Assembly: GCA_018806915.1 (NCBI GenBank)
Contig: JAGKQI010000103.1
Coordinates: 124,001-188,000, forward strand
Direction: 5' to 3'
DNA length: 64,000 bases
DNA from: Phytophthora colocasiae
Taxonomy: Eukaryota > Oomycota > Peronosporomycetes > Peronosporales > Peronosporaceae
A program made the translations under genes and the position numbers. Below, piece after piece: positions 18,988 to 30,746 of this stretch. The notes under the pieces were generated by a model, which saw nothing but the letters and a program-made list of their open reading frames with translations, was not told where the DNA came from and ran no database searches. The stretch's first letter is position 1. The number at the start of each line of letters is the position of its first letter.

Positions 18988-20678
18988 TCACATCGGGTTT
19001 TCCAGAAGGCTCTCCTCTTCGTCTCGTAGCTCAGGAATCGACGAAGACAAAGATAGCCCGTAGTTGGGACTGCCAGAGAAGCTGCTTGAGGTGGTACTGG
19101 CGCTGCTGTAACCTTCTCCGTTGCTGCCACTGCTAGAGCGGCTATAGATGGACTTATCCGAGGCGTAACAGTGGAAGAACACAGCCCCAAACACCAGGAC
19201 GAGTGCGGCAATCGCAAACACGAGGTCCCATGATCCTGTGGCTTGAAGAATAGCGCCCGTGACGACGTTGCCAATGATTCCTGGGATGGTTCCGAAAGTG
19301 TTGGAGACTCCCATGACATGCGCTGCGTGGTTTGGTGCAACATCAATCATGTTGACCCAGTATCCAGCCATGGCAGCGCGACTGGTAAACAGCGTCATGC
19401 ACAACAAAGCGACTGCCATGGGGGCGGATTTCGCGAGACGAAGCGAGAAGAGGAAGAATGCGCACCCGAGGAACGAGAATGCATTCATGGCTTGACGCAC
19501 GTGTAGTTCACGGTAACCGCGAGTAACCAATAGATCGCCAATTCGCCCGAAAAGAAGAGTGCCAGTATAGCCACACATATACGGCAGTGCAGCAACAAAG
19601 CCGCCCCTCTTGGTCAGATCAAGGTTTAGCACTTGGTTGAAGTATTGCGGGATCCAGCCCAGTAAAATATACCAAGAGTAATTGTAGCACATGTGTGCGA
19701 CGTAAATGGCCCATGCAGGCCGAGAGGTCAGCAGAACCCACCAATTCATAGAGTGAGTGTCTAGCTCAGCACGTGAGCTCTGACGACGATGGGTATCTGG
19801 GTCTACAGTGCGGTTCCGGACGATGAAGCTGCGCTCTTCTGTGGAAATATGGGGGTCCTCCTCTGGTCGACTCACACCCATGAAGACGTAGACCACGACC
19901 CAAATAAAGCTCAGCACTCCGAAGACAATAAAGATGCGTTGCCAGCCAGCAGTAGCCATAATTGCAGGCGAAATGATGAGCGCCGAAATGGTGCCAAGAT
20001 CCGACCCACTTGCCACCAGAGACACAAGTCGACTGCGTTCCTGCACTGGGTACCACGCACCAGCAATTTGGTGCATGCACGGGAATAAAATCCCCTCTCC
20101 CAGTCCCATACCTGCTCTCGTGAAGAACAGACACGTAAGGCATTTCGCCACGACAACTGTTGACAAGTCCTGAGCCCGACAGAATGAGCGTTAAACTACA
20201 AGTGAAATCTAAACCAATAAATAATAGTAACGTACAAACAACGTCCAGACAACAACCCCCGTCAGCAGCACGATTTTAGCTCCAAACTTAGTAGCAAAAT
20301 ACCCTCCAGGAATCTGCGGAAGGCAAACGTGTTAGAACAAATGCTCTACTGGTAATAACACTTTGCAATGCACACGCACTTGAGTGCACATATATCCGTA
20401 AAAGAATGCAGACAGCACTTCTCCCTGCTCCTTCTTATTGGTCACAAACGCTGGTAACGCGATGCCCATATTGGTGCCTGCAAGCCAGAATCAGATTTTA
20501 AACTCGGATACAATTCCTTTGAAAACACACACGTACGATCGGCGTAGCATATCGTGGAGACACAAAGACACAAGAACGCAGTCACATAGCGGCGATTGCC
20601 TTGCGGTAGCTTCGCGGAGATATCCCCTGCACCTGCTGAGACCACGTCGGCCTTCTTCCACGCCTCCTTGCTGGCCAT
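18988..20678 (-). CDS. Major facilitator transporter, SLC17-like anion/organic-acid family
   Basis: Exons 20678-20537, 20477-20380, 20313-20236 and 20169-18988 with introns of 59-66 bp give 499 aa. The family core is RRYVTAFLCLCVSTICYADR-TNMGIALPAF (first helix with the conserved NM segment over a splice), IPGGYFATKFGAK, the cytoplasmic loop RAGMGLGEGILFPCMHQIAG (the SLC17 GxxEG...P motif), and a middle helix WYILLGWIPQYFNQVL. Twelve hydrophobic segments are visible. SLC17-like carriers move organic anions or phosphate coupled to Na+ or H+; the substrate is not predictable here. The C-terminal 60 residues are Ser/Thr-rich and cytosolic. Confidence 0.9.
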
Positions 20679-20680
20679 GC

Positions 20681-20695
20681 TGACAATAAATGAGC
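20681..20695 (-). promoter_or_regulatory. Initiator directly upstream of the SLC17-like gene
   Basis: On the minus strand GCTCATTTATTGTCA matches the oomycete Inr core GCTCATTYY and ends 3 bp before the ATG at 20678. If used, the 5' leader would be only about 12-15 nt. Confidence 0.5.
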
Positions 20696-20845
20696 TTGCG
20701 GATTGAGATCGCAGCCGTTACACTCATCAGTGATTTCAACCAATCAGGAGTATGGACTACTTCAACGTCAACTTGTTCGGTCTGCATGGACAACCAATAA
20801 TAAAATTGACATGCTCACACCGAGCGTATAACCTTTACAAGAGAA

Positions 20846-23800
20846 CTAACGGAAGTTGGCGGTGTCTCCTAGCGGTGACTTGGCGCGGTATCTCTTCGGT
20901 GCAGCGAGAGCGGACGTTTTGGTGATCTTGTGTGCTGCAGACCCTGATCTGGGAACTTTCATGCTCCTCTGCGGGTGAGCGACCACGGGTTTCTTCTTAT
21001 GGAGGCCAGACGCTTTTGTCTTTCTGAGTTTCGTGGGGGTACTGTTGACCGCATTCATAATAGTCTTGGTCTCAGGTCGATGGCCCAGAGTCTTTGCAGT
21101 AACACTTGAATCGGCTGCTGAGACCGGGGCGGTATCTATTGTGTCCTGGTTGCTTCCTGATGAACTCATAGTAGCAGATTTGGTGGCCTCCGTGGCATCA
21201 GTGCTGATAATGGCGTCAGTCTTAGCCTGCTCGGTGGTTCCTTCAACGGGCGTGACGTCACCAATGGAGCTTGGACTGGCACTGGCATCGCTCAACCTTC
21301 TTCTCTTATGACCAGCGAGAAATTCACCACTTGACAAGTGAGCCTGATCGGATGAATTTCTTGCGGCACCTTTAACAGGAACCTCGGTGGCTCTGAAAGA
21401 TGGGAACGGGCGTTCGTCCTTTTTCATCGGCGTGTCTCCTGTCCGTGCATTAATCTACAAGAAATAGACAACAAACCAGAAAGTAAGTTAGTAGAGATTT
21501 CAAAACGAGAAAGTATTGTAGACCGTACCTTGCGCTTCTTCATGAAGGCCTCTATAGCGTTTAGTTGCTGCACAGATGCTTCGCTGGCTTCTCCAGCAAT
21601 TTCCTTGCCAAGAGCAGACATCGACATTGCTTTTTCCTTCGTGCTAGAGATTTGAGCCTGAAGGCCTTCTTCCAGTGTCTTGCATCCGCCAACCAAGAGT
21701 TGCCGGAGCTCTTCATGGTCACCCAAAAACTGCGAAAGCTGTCGCTGTCTCGTGCCCGACACCTCCACATCAGTCTTCGAGTGTTTTTCCAACAGAGACG
21801 ACATAGCTTCTGTGTGCTTTGAAGCAAGCAAAGCAACATCGTTGCTCCACGTAGTTTGCAACTCGTGGTGTGACTGAACCAGCTCTGTTTGCCGCGTTGT
21901 GACCTCACCGAGCAAGTTTCGAAATTCTGACAAACGCTCTCGAACACCAGCGGTCTCAGTTTGGTGCTGGGAATTATGTCTGCCCACTGCCTGCACGAAA
22001 CCCTTAACTTCTTGCTCCGTGATAGTTCGCACGTTTGAAAGCTGCTTGTGTTGTTTCTTCGTGTTTTCTTCAATCAGCAGAGTCTGCTTATCAAGTTTCT
22101 TGGATTGGCTTTCAATACAATTCGCGATGTACTCAGTCAGCTGGGCCTTCATGGCATTTAGCTCTTCATGTTGCTGAGTGTGATTGTCCTTTAGTGCAGT
22201 CATGAGTACGCCTTTGCCTTCGTCAAGTTCCTTGACTTGCCTCTCGATTGACATGTCAATTGCTACCTGCAACTCGAGCAGCTTATCGCTGTGTTCATTG
22301 AGAAAGCGGTTCAACTCATCCCGAGAGCCCTCCAGCGATGACTGCACACTTTCCAGGAACGACATATTTCGTGACTTAGACGAAGCCAGATCTTCTGCAA
22401 CCATCTTCGCGTGACTCTTGGACATTTCCACAACTTTTTCAAACTGTTGAAGCATAGTTTCCTGTTGTTTCGCCATCGCTGTGATCACTTCTTCTCGCTG
22501 TGTGCCCTTTTGCGTGACGTCTTCAGAAATTGCCTCAACAGCCTGAGCTTTTCGCGCTTCGACAAGGCCTTGGAGCGCGTTCAGACTCGTGATCAAACTA
22601 TCCAAGTCAGTTGAGTGTGATGTTTCCAGTTCACGCAGTGCGCTTGACATGTCCTGAAACATGCCGTCTTGGCTCTCTTTGTGTTTAGCCAGTCGTTCTA
22701 GGAATGCATTGATATGCGACTGCGAATCAGTATGATACGAAGTTGCCAGCGCTAAGTTCGTTTCTTCGGCTTGCTGGGTGTTCTCTACAAAAAATAAAAG
22801 TATGAGCTGAAGCTTTGAGGAAGTAAAGCAATGCATATTGCGTACCGATCATCGTCAATAACTTCGCTGCCCGCTTTTCACTGTCGTCATACAGCTTCGT
22901 AGCAGTTGCTGCATTCGCAAGTAGCTTCTGTTCATTTTCCTGATAGGCATTAAGAACCACCTGTACTTGTTGGAGTTCCCTCGTAGCAGTTTCCAGTGCT
23001 TCCTTCGTGGACATTAGTTCGTCTTCAGTAGAAGCTAATTTGCTGCTCACTTCCTCTTTCTCAAGAGTTAGAGCTGCTACCTCATTCGCGTTTTTCTCGG
23101 CAACTTCCTCTAGCTCTTTACAAGCAGAATCTCTTGCCTTCAGCGTTTCTTCGAGCTCTGCCAGTTGTGCACCTTGCCCAGCCAAACGTTCTTGCATATC
23201 AGTGAACTGCTCCAGTGGGAGATATACGCCATCTTTCAGTCTCGCTGATCTCAAGGCTGCACGAAGCGTCTCAATTTCGCTTCCAAAATCGTTCAAAAGC
23301 CCTGCCTTGGTCATTTTTTGGTTCAGCTCAGGCTTGTTCTTAATGCTTTTGGCGCGGAATGCATACTCAAGTGTGCTGAGCGTCTCGTCGAGACTGTCAG
23401 CACAGGGAGCTAGAGTCGCAATGATAGTCGTCTTGGCGCGACCTCCAAGTGACTCTTGCAGCAGACGGGTAAGTTTACTGTCTCGGTACGGGACGTGCGG
23501 AAGGTTGTCAACGAGCGCCGTAATAACACGTCCTAATGTCAGCAAGCTCTGGTTAATGGTGCCAGCTTCTCGTGCTCTTACATTGCGAGCTCCCGAGCGA
23601 CCCACGCACTCTGATCCTGCAAGATCCACGAGATTTAACTGTCCGACACGCAGCAAATCCTCGCCTGCGGCATTATGCTCCTTGCTGTGGATTCGAATCG
23701 TAAAAATGCTGTGTGAACGACTGGAGTTTTCGTTCATCAGCGTCTCAGATGTGATACGGTTCTTGACGCCAGTATTCACAAGCTCGTACACATGCTTAGC

Positions 23801-24382
23801 CGTAGTTGCGGTGACTTCCAGTAAGTTCATACAATAGATGCCTCCTCTCTTAGCATCCTCCATAAGTCGCAACTTCTTGTCTGCGTCTGGATCCAATAAA
23901 TCTTTAAGTTCTTCGTTGTAGAGTTGCAGGAACGACACACGGACACTAAACTCCTCTCCTCTGGTCTCCAGAGCATCAAAGATATAGCGAACACTGCGTG
24001 GGATAATACCAGCTGTCTCACTGCCCGGGGACAAGTCGCCCTGCATTGTGTAAGTCTTGCCTGTACCAGTTTGGCCATAGGCGAACACTGTACAGTTATA
24101 ACCAGCCAAAGATTCATCCACTGCGGGACGAACAACCGACGTAAATACATCTTTTTGCGTCGAATACTGGCCGAATACGCGGTCGAACGTGTACGTCTTG
24201 CGCTTCACAACAGCCAACTCGTTCGCGTTGGGTTTGCATTGCACGACAGCGCCACGGCCTGCAGACTTCTCACGGCTGTTAAGGGGACGACAACGTACCG
24301 CCACCTGCACATTCGTGGGCGTGGGCGGTGCTTCAGGCTCAGAGGACGACGACATGCGGCGCTGGTCGCTGGGCTCCGTCAT
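20846..24382 (-). CDS. Kinesin-5 (BimC/Eg5-type) mitotic motor
   Basis: Exons 24382-22846, 22784-21529 and 21454-20846 (introns 61 and 74 bp) give 1,133 aa. The N-terminal motor has VQVAVRCRPLNSREK, P-loop AYGQTGTGKTYTMQG, switch I NENSSRSHSIF and switch II VDLAGSE, followed by a neck AKSIKNKPELNQK typical of kinesin-5. A long coiled coil covers residues about 400-930. The tail starts INARTGDTPMKKDERPFP, close to the BimC-box type phosphorylation site with a TP, then becomes basic and Ser-rich. It should slide antiparallel spindle microtubules as a tetramer. The start at MTEPSDQRR is preferred to an in-frame upstream ATG at 24502 because that would overlap the divergent promoter. Confidence 0.93.
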
Positions 24383-24584
24383 AGGACGAGCTTCTTCGTC
24401 AGCCTTGATTTGAATTTGGTTTAAAAACGGGCGCGGAAAAGAGTGATGGTCAGTTGGAAGTGTTTGCCACATCACTTTGAAATTTGGTGTACCAAACACC
24501 ATTTCACCTGCCGACCAACCAACCGGTATTCAACTCACTCACTCCATCAATCGGTCCGTCGAGTTGCAGCAGGAATTGATCGAC

Positions 24585-26654
24585 ATGGCGCAGCCCAAGG
24601 TGAACGAGACGCTGCTGGACGGACAGAAGCCCTTTACCGAATGTGAATTTGGGTTGGATCGCCGCCTCTCCAAGGCGGTGGCCAAGATGCGTTTTGTGCA
24701 TGCCACACTGGTGCAGGTGCATTGCATTCCGTTGGCGATGCAGGGAAAGGACTTGCTGGTGCGCGCGCGTACTGGATCCGGTAAGACTGCAGCCTTTGCA
24801 TTGCCTTTGCTTCACAAAATTCTACAGCATAAGCAAGATGCTCCTGCCAGCGAGCCTGCCGTGCGCGCGTTGGTGCTGGTGCCCACCAAGGAGCTGGTGG
24901 AGCAGACGCGTCGCCACATGATGGATCTCATGTACTATTGCCAAGATGCAGTGAGTCTATTGGCTCTAGGAGGACAGAGCATGAATGCTCAGCAGGCTTT
25001 GCTTCGTGACGCACCGGATGTGCTGGTATCCACACCTGGTCGTCTTGTGGCACATCTCGGAGCTGGAAATCTTACGCTTAAGGACTCGGTGCAGACTGTC
25101 GTCATTGATGAAGCTGATTTAGTGCTGTCTTTTGGATACGGCGAGGATATCCGGACTATTTTCAATGCGCTGCCCAAGGCATGCCAAACGTTCTGCATGT
25201 CGGCCACGCTCAGTCCTGAATTGGAGAAGCTTAAGCGCTCTGTCTTACACAATCCTGCAGTCGTGAAGCTTGAAGAAGGGGCGACCGACGGAAAGCTTCA
25301 ACAGTTCTATCTGCCGGTGAAACCTGCGGACAAGGACCTGCTGCTCTATGCGCTACTGCGCCTTGGGGTTGTGAGCGGAAAAGTGATCTTCTTTGTTAAC
25401 TCGACGGATGCAGCTTACAGACTCAAACTTTTCTTTGAGCAGTTCGTGATTAAAAGCGCGGTGTTGAACGCCAAACTACCACACAACTCGCGTCAGCACA
25501 TTATCGAGGAGTTTAACCGCGGTCTTTTCGACTACTTGATCGCGACCGACGATAGCATCGATCGCGATGAAGTTGGAGGCGAGGATGAAGATGAAGAGGA
25601 AGATAATGACGTTGAGGAGGAGGAAGGTGATGAGAAATCCGATGCCGAAGCAGAATCTGATGCTGGATCTGATGTAGAGAATGACGAGGAGGAGATGGAC
25701 GATGTGGACAGTGAGAAAGAAGAGAGTGATAGCGAGAAGGAGAAGGACGAAGCTACGGATAGTGACAATGAAACTTCCGAAAAAGAAGAGGGTGATGATG
25801 ACAGTGACAACGAGCAGCAGGAAAAGAAGACGGTGGGCACCAAACGTGGACGTGCAGCTGATGAAGGCTACGGTGTGTCTCGTGGTGTTGACTTCCGCGG
25901 CGTTCAGTTTGTTATTAACGTGGACTTCCCGAAGAGCGTACGTGCGTACACTCACCGCATCGGACGTACTGCTCGTGGTGGAGCCTCTGGAACTGCTCTG
26001 TCTCTTGTGTCCAAGGATGACGCAAAGGAGGAGCGTGCGCTGAAACGTGTGCAGGCGAAGCAGCAAGCTATCCGTTCTGAGACGAACGACATCATCGCTC
26101 AGCCTGCGGAGCTGGCCTTCGATCTCAAGGAAATCGACTGCTTCCGCTACCGAGTAGAGGATGTCCGACGTGCTGTCACGCGTGTGGCCGTCCGTGAGGC
26201 ACAACTGGCTGATGTCAAGAAGGAGATGCTTAACTCGGAGCGTCTTAAGGCTCACTTCCAGGCAAACCCGCGTGATCTGAACATTCTTGAGCACGACAAG
26301 GTTGTGGGATCTGCACCAGTGCAAGCCCATTTGGCTACTATTCCGGACTATCTCGTGCCTACTGAGCTGCAGCCACCGGCACCAGCACGCACCAAAAAGA
26401 AACACAACAAGCGGCAACGAATTGCCGACGGCAAGCGCCGTACGGACAACGATCCGTTGCACACATTTGTGTCTCCTGACGCTGACGATGACAAGAAACA
26501 AACTGTGGAGGACCGTATCAGCTATGGCAACAGCGGCGTTGGTAAGAGTACTGCTGGCCGTCAGAAATGGAAGAAGCAGCATCGCAAGGGCCACTTCAAC
26601 CCCAAGACTATTGCCAAGAAGAAGTTCAGGATGAGCAAGGGAGCCACTCATTAA
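24585..26654 (+). CDS. DBP9: DEAD-box RNA helicase, DDX56/Dbp9 type (ribosome biogenesis)
   Basis: A single exon of 689 aa starting MAQPKVNETLLDG; an in-frame upstream ATG (24477) lies in the divergent promoter. Motifs: Q region F-GLDRRLSKAV, I ARTGSGKTAAF, Ia PTKELVEQ, II VIDEADLVLS, III MSATLS, V SRGVDFRGVQ, VI HRIGRTARGG. Between IATDDS and GVSRGVDF there is an acidic insertion of about 90 residues; an insertion at this point is a hallmark of the Dbp9/DDX56 group. The C-terminus is strongly basic (KKKHNKRQR, RKGHFNPKTIAKKKFRMSK), suiting nucleolar action in 60S subunit assembly. The acidic insert is much longer than the one I expect in this family. Confidence 0.93.
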   Translation: MAQPKVNETLLDGQKPFTECEFGLDRRLSKAVAKMRFVHATLVQVHCIPLAMQGKDLLVRARTGSGKTAAFALPLLHKILQHKQDAPASEPAVRALVLVPTKELVEQTRRHMMDLMYYCQDAVSLLALGGQSMNAQQALLRDAPDVLVSTPGRLVAHLGAGNLTLKDSVQTVVIDEADLVLSFGYGEDIRTIFNALPKACQTFCMSATLSPELEKLKRSVLHNPAVVKLEEGATDGKLQQFYLPVKPADKDLLLYALLRLGVVSGKVIFFVNSTDAAYRLKLFFEQFVIKSAVLNAKLPHNSRQHIIEEFNRGLFDYLIATDDSIDRDEVGGEDEDEEEDNDVEEEEGDEKSDAEAESDAGSDVENDEEEMDDVDSEKEESDSEKEKDEATDSDNETSEKEEGDDDSDNEQQEKKTVGTKRGRAADEGYGVSRGVDFRGVQFVINVDFPKSVRAYTHRIGRTARGGASGTALSLVSKDDAKEERALKRVQAKQQAIRSETNDIIAQPAELAFDLKEIDCFRYRVEDVRRAVTRVAVREAQLADVKKEMLNSERLKAHFQANPRDLNILEHDKVVGSAPVQAHLATIPDYLVPTELQPPAPARTKKKHNKRQRIADGKRRTDNDPLHTFVSPDADDDKKQTVEDRISYGNSGVGKSTAGRQKWKKQHRKGHFNPKTIAKKKFRMSKGATH

Positions 26655-26759
26655 GAAGTTGGAACAATTCGCTAGGTTAGTAGTACCTTGCTCTTGCTTG
26701 TTTTTGCCAAATAGATTCACGTTTTTGCTTCATTTATGGTGTTCTTGGTCTTGGACGAG

Positions 26760-28532
26760 CTATTGAAGGTGTCGATCCACTATAGAAGCGAATGCCGGCA
26801 TCGATATCGGTCGATTAGTACCGAAGTAACGCAGAGCTGCAGGCGGAGCGTTGGTGGGCGGCACAAACATTGCGATACTATCCGGGTCTCCTTCAAGCTG
26901 CTGTTGAACCAATTGGCGCCACAGTTCATCGCCTGCAAGCTGTGCCACTCGGTCTGCTGGGAGTTCTTCATCCGCTACATCCACCTCAACTAACGCCGAG
27001 TCTGCACGAGGTTGCAATGCGTCGTTCATCATCCTCTTTCGGTCATACGCATAGTCTAGAAGTTGCAGACTGCGCATATGCTCAGCATGCTCACGTTCAG
27101 CACGTGCAAGACGTCTGTGGTCTGCCTGAGTGCTAGCTGTGGCACGCGCTGCCAGGATTTCAGGAGGTGCGGGGAAGAGTGTACTTGTTGAAGTCGATAG
27201 AGAGAAAAGAGGTTTGTTACGACGCACCACTTCTTCACGAAGCGCCCGGAAGTCACGTGCCAGGTGTAGCTCCTCTTGTGCTAGTGTCCTCATCGCACAT
27301 ACCTCTCGAGCTCGTTGAGCTCGAGCATCCTGTTCAATGGCCTGACAGTGCGCTTTGTGAAGCTGATTCCAGTAACGGATTTGGTCGGTGCGAGCAATTT
27401 GCATGTCAAGTTCGTTTTCTCGGTGATCACGGACTTCCTCATTGTGCACATGGCGAGAAATCATAGCTACACTGGCAGTAAATGCACGAGCCATCTCTGC
27501 GCTTTGCTGTCTTGCCCGTCGAGCCACAGCGTCAGCCTCCTTCTTCAGTTGACGTTGCTGTAATTGTGCGTTTTTGAGCTTTGCTACTGCTGCCAATGTT
27601 CCAGGGTCAGGCTTGTTGTGTGAACAAAACTTGGAGTGAAGAAGCGCTGGAGCAGATGCTGATGGATGAAGTGTCGACAATTGTGGTGGATTGGAGGCGT
27701 ACGACTCGTAAGAAAACGTTCTGGTGGCGTCGCTTTCATGTGCGATCTGGTCAAATGGGGGTAAGTTCGCTTGAGACGGTGACTGGAGATCACACTGCAG
27801 TGGTAACAGTTTCTTGTGCTTTCCTTTCCCACTTTTCATCGCGCGTTGCTGTTTTTGCCACGTTGAAAGGCTTCGAACGTGCTCGATAAGGAACGTCTCG
27901 GTAAACCATAGACGACATCCCTGAATAAAATCGCTCACTGAGACTGTCGGTCCAGTCATTGTCGTTTGTTCATTTGGTGGAAGGCGTTGCTCCCACTGAC
28001 GAAAAGCAGCAGCATCTACCTCCAGCCCATGAAAACGCAGTAACGGCTTAATCTGCTGGAGTTTGACGCGTCGAGTTTGCTGCACTTGCGGTTCGAAGGT
28101 AACTATGAGCTTTTCACACGCAGCCATAAATGCTAAATGACGAGTCCCATTGCCTTGTGACTTTTCTGGTGATAATTCCAAAGCGGAAGGTGATACTGCT
28201 GACAATGGTGACGATTTTGATGCGAAGCTCTCGTATGTGAGTGGACGGCGATCAAGCTGCTTTGCGTATGGCTGCGGGCGGTGAATCATGCGCTTTACAA
28301 GCTCGCGATCGCGTCCAATTGCTGCTAAAGTTTTGATAGCTGCAGTTGAGTGAGGCTGGACGAGTGGAACAGCCTGACGGTACAGCTCAAGCATTTTGTC
28401 GTCGCCCTTGTTAGACCAACTTGAGGAGTCGAAGCTGCCGCTATCATTACTTTCGGTGGGATCATCGCCGTTCTCGGACCGAGACAATTGGAATGCCAGA
28501 AGACATTCTACGGTTGAAGACCTCGTCTTCAT
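26760..28532 (-). CDS. Unidentified coiled-coil protein
   Basis: A single exon of 590 aa from ATG 28532. The middle third is rich in Arg, Gln, Glu and Ala heptads (for example AQRAREVCAMRTLAQEELHL and RRLARAEREHAEHMRSL), predicting long helices or coiled coil. A folded-looking segment near residues 130-230 (EKLIVTFEPQVQQ, LLRFHGLEVDAAAFRQW) precedes it. No enzyme signature, signal peptide or membrane segment is present. Proteins of this composition are common among flagellar and basal-body components, but that is only an impression. It converges on the DDX56 gene with a 105-bp gap. Confidence 0.75.
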   Translation of the reverse strand: MKTRSSTVECLLAFQLSRSENGDDPTESNDSGSFDSSSWSNKGDDKMLELYRQAVPLVQPHSTAAIKTLAAIGRDRELVKRMIHRPQPYAKQLDRRPLTYESFASKSSPLSAVSPSALELSPEKSQGNGTRHLAFMAACEKLIVTFEPQVQQTRRVKLQQIKPLLRFHGLEVDAAAFRQWEQRLPPNEQTTMTGPTVSVSDFIQGCRLWFTETFLIEHVRSLSTWQKQQRAMKSGKGKHKKLLPLQCDLQSPSQANLPPFDQIAHESDATRTFSYESYASNPPQLSTLHPSASAPALLHSKFCSHNKPDPGTLAAVAKLKNAQLQQRQLKKEADAVARRARQQSAEMARAFTASVAMISRHVHNEEVRDHRENELDMQIARTDQIRYWNQLHKAHCQAIEQDARAQRAREVCAMRTLAQEELHLARDFRALREEVVRRNKPLFSLSTSTSTLFPAPPEILAARATASTQADHRRLARAEREHAEHMRSLQLLDYAYDRKRMMNDALQPRADSALVEVDVADEELPADRVAQLAGDELWRQLVQQQLEGDPDSIAMFVPPTNAPPAALRYFGTNRPISMPAFASIVDRHLQ

Positions 28533-28650
28533 AGCTTTGTCTTCGTTTGATAAAATTTGCTTGAAAATAGATACTTCCGATACTAAATGCTGATTGGTTG
28601 GTTATGTGGAAGTGAGCCGCATGGATACATTACGATTCTGTGTAGTCAGT

Positions 28651-30547
28651 TTACCAAATTAGCGGGTGCAGTACAGTGGAGTCAGTCAGCATACTGTGGC
28701 GGATTCCGTAGCACAAGTACAGGACTAGGCCTACGCTCAGCCAGATAAACACGCCAAGCCTATAATACAGTTGCCATGTTAGAGTCAATATCAGCAAATC
28801 GTTGTCTAGCCAACCGAATTGCACGTACCATCCCTCACCAGGGATACTTGACATCATGTACACGTTGGCAAGAATGCCCATACATGGTACAAAGGGCACC
28901 AGCGGACATTGAAACGAAGTTGTCAAATCACTGAAAAACAATGTTAGAAGAACCAATTTAAAAAAAACAAGCATGCGTACCCGAGTTTCCCCAATCGGTA
29001 GATAAACACGAATGAAGCGATCACCATTATAGCGAACGCGAATTGAATCGTCCACGGAAGATCAAACACGAAAGACAGCGACAGAGTGAAGCATGCGATC
29101 ACGAAGAGAAGAACGCGCTGCACCACACCAGCTCCACTGAGACTTGGGCGCATGCGTAGCAGAAGAACTCCAGCATTTACGAAAGTAAATACCTGAAGTG
29201 TTCCGCACGAGATCACGTTGGCCAGGAAGTCGAGCTCAAAAACGAGAGCTATGGATGCCACAAGAATACCAGTAAAGATAGTACTGGCAATGGGTACATG
29301 GGTCCGGTGGTGCAGTTTGGCGAAAAGTGAAGGCAACAACCCATCTTTTGCCATCTGATAAAAAATACGGGGCTGGCCCATCAAGCAGGTGAATGCAGCA
29401 GTGGTAAGCCCGAAAATGGAACCGAAGGACACGATACGTCCAGCCCACGGTGCGTCATGAAAAGAAAAAGCATTCACCAACGGAACGTCACTTCCGAGCA
29501 CATCGACAGGTGCCATTCCAGTCACGACTAGCGAAACACCAACGTAAATGGTCATGGAAATGAGGAGTGACCCAATAATTCCCTTCGGCAACGTCCGCTG
29601 TGGCTCGTGCACTTCCTCAGCTAAACAAGCCACCATATCGAAGCCCAAGTACGAGAAGAAAACCACCCCCGCTCCTGTCATGACACCATGTATCCCAGCA
29701 GGCATGAAGGGTTCCCAGTATGAAATTTCCACTGCCGTAGATCCATAAGCCACCACGAAAAGCAGCACCGAAATGTTCAATAACGTCACAAACGCATTGA
29801 ACTTGGCGGATTCCTGTAGAGATACAAGAATAAATGTCATCACCCGCTGGCTATGGATCAGCTTGAAGGAAAACGTACATGGACGCCAGCGAGAAGGATG
29901 CAAGTGCAGCAAATGATGAGAAATGCGGCCAAAATACTGCATGACATTCCAAGAAACTCTACTTGAACGAGCCACCGCGGGAGATGAAGACCAAAGTGCT
30001 GTAAGAACAAGTGTGCATAGGAAGCCCAACTTCGTGCAATTCCAGCTGCAATAACACAAAATGCCCCACATGAGTTCAACCAAGTCAACATACTGCTATC
30101 ATCTAGAACACTCTCACTTACCTGCTGAGATGCCGTACCCGAGCGTCAGGTTCCACCCAATAAGCCACGCCGCCAACTCGCCAAAGGTAATGTAAACGAA
30201 CGTGTACGCCGACCCTGTGACCTTCATCCATACACAGTTAAGAGTCTCTCCCACCCTCTTAAATTCATTGAGAAACAATAACTTACAGGTACGCGAGCTG
30301 CAAACTCCGAATACGTAAGCGACGTAAAGATGCAGGCAACGCCGCTAATGAGGAACGACAAGGAGATGCCCGGCCCCGCGATCTGTGCGCCCACACCGAC
30401 GAGCGAGTATACACCGGCCCCAACAGAGCAGCCAACGCCATAAGCCACAAGGTCCAGCAGCGTCAAACACTGCTTTAACGAACTGGGCCCAAGCTCGCAG
30501 CGTGACAAAGGCTTGACACGACCTGCGGCCTCCAGAAATCGGTCCAT
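28651..30547 (-). CDS. Cationic amino-acid transporter-like permease (APC superfamily)
   Basis: Exons 30547-30287, 30221-30122, 30045-29879, 29813-28981 and 28930-28651, with introns of 50-76 bp, give 546 aa. It starts MDRFLEAAGRVKPLSRCELG. Conserved APC/CAT features are GVGCSVGAGVYSLVGVGAQ in helix 1, EFAARVP-VTGSAYTFVYITF across the first splice, GVVFFSYLGFDMVACLAEEV, and a CAT-type C-terminal block FQCPLVPFVPCMGILANVYM. About 14 hydrophobic segments fit the SLC7A1-4 topology. Likely substrate is a basic amino acid at the plasma membrane or vacuole. It shares a 199-bp divergent promoter with the Rpt4 gene. Confidence 0.9.
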
Positions 30548-30746
30548 GGCGAGAGCGACAATGAGCGACGGGCAGCTACGCTGGACTTGTCTCCGGCAGC
30601 TGAGTGTGTCCCTTGCTGCGCAAACTGAGTCAGCTGCAACACGGTAAATGTTTTCAGCCAATAGAATAACTTTACATATGTGATTAGATAAAATATTCTT
30701 GTATCCAAAAGGGGGCGAAATCTGCACAAGAAGGCAAGCTTGGAAA

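Noticed and set aside
25476..26720. 414-codon open frame antisense to DDX56
   Set aside because: It overlaps conserved helicase motifs and its Leu/Ile/Phe runs come from the reverse of the acidic insert. No independent evidence.
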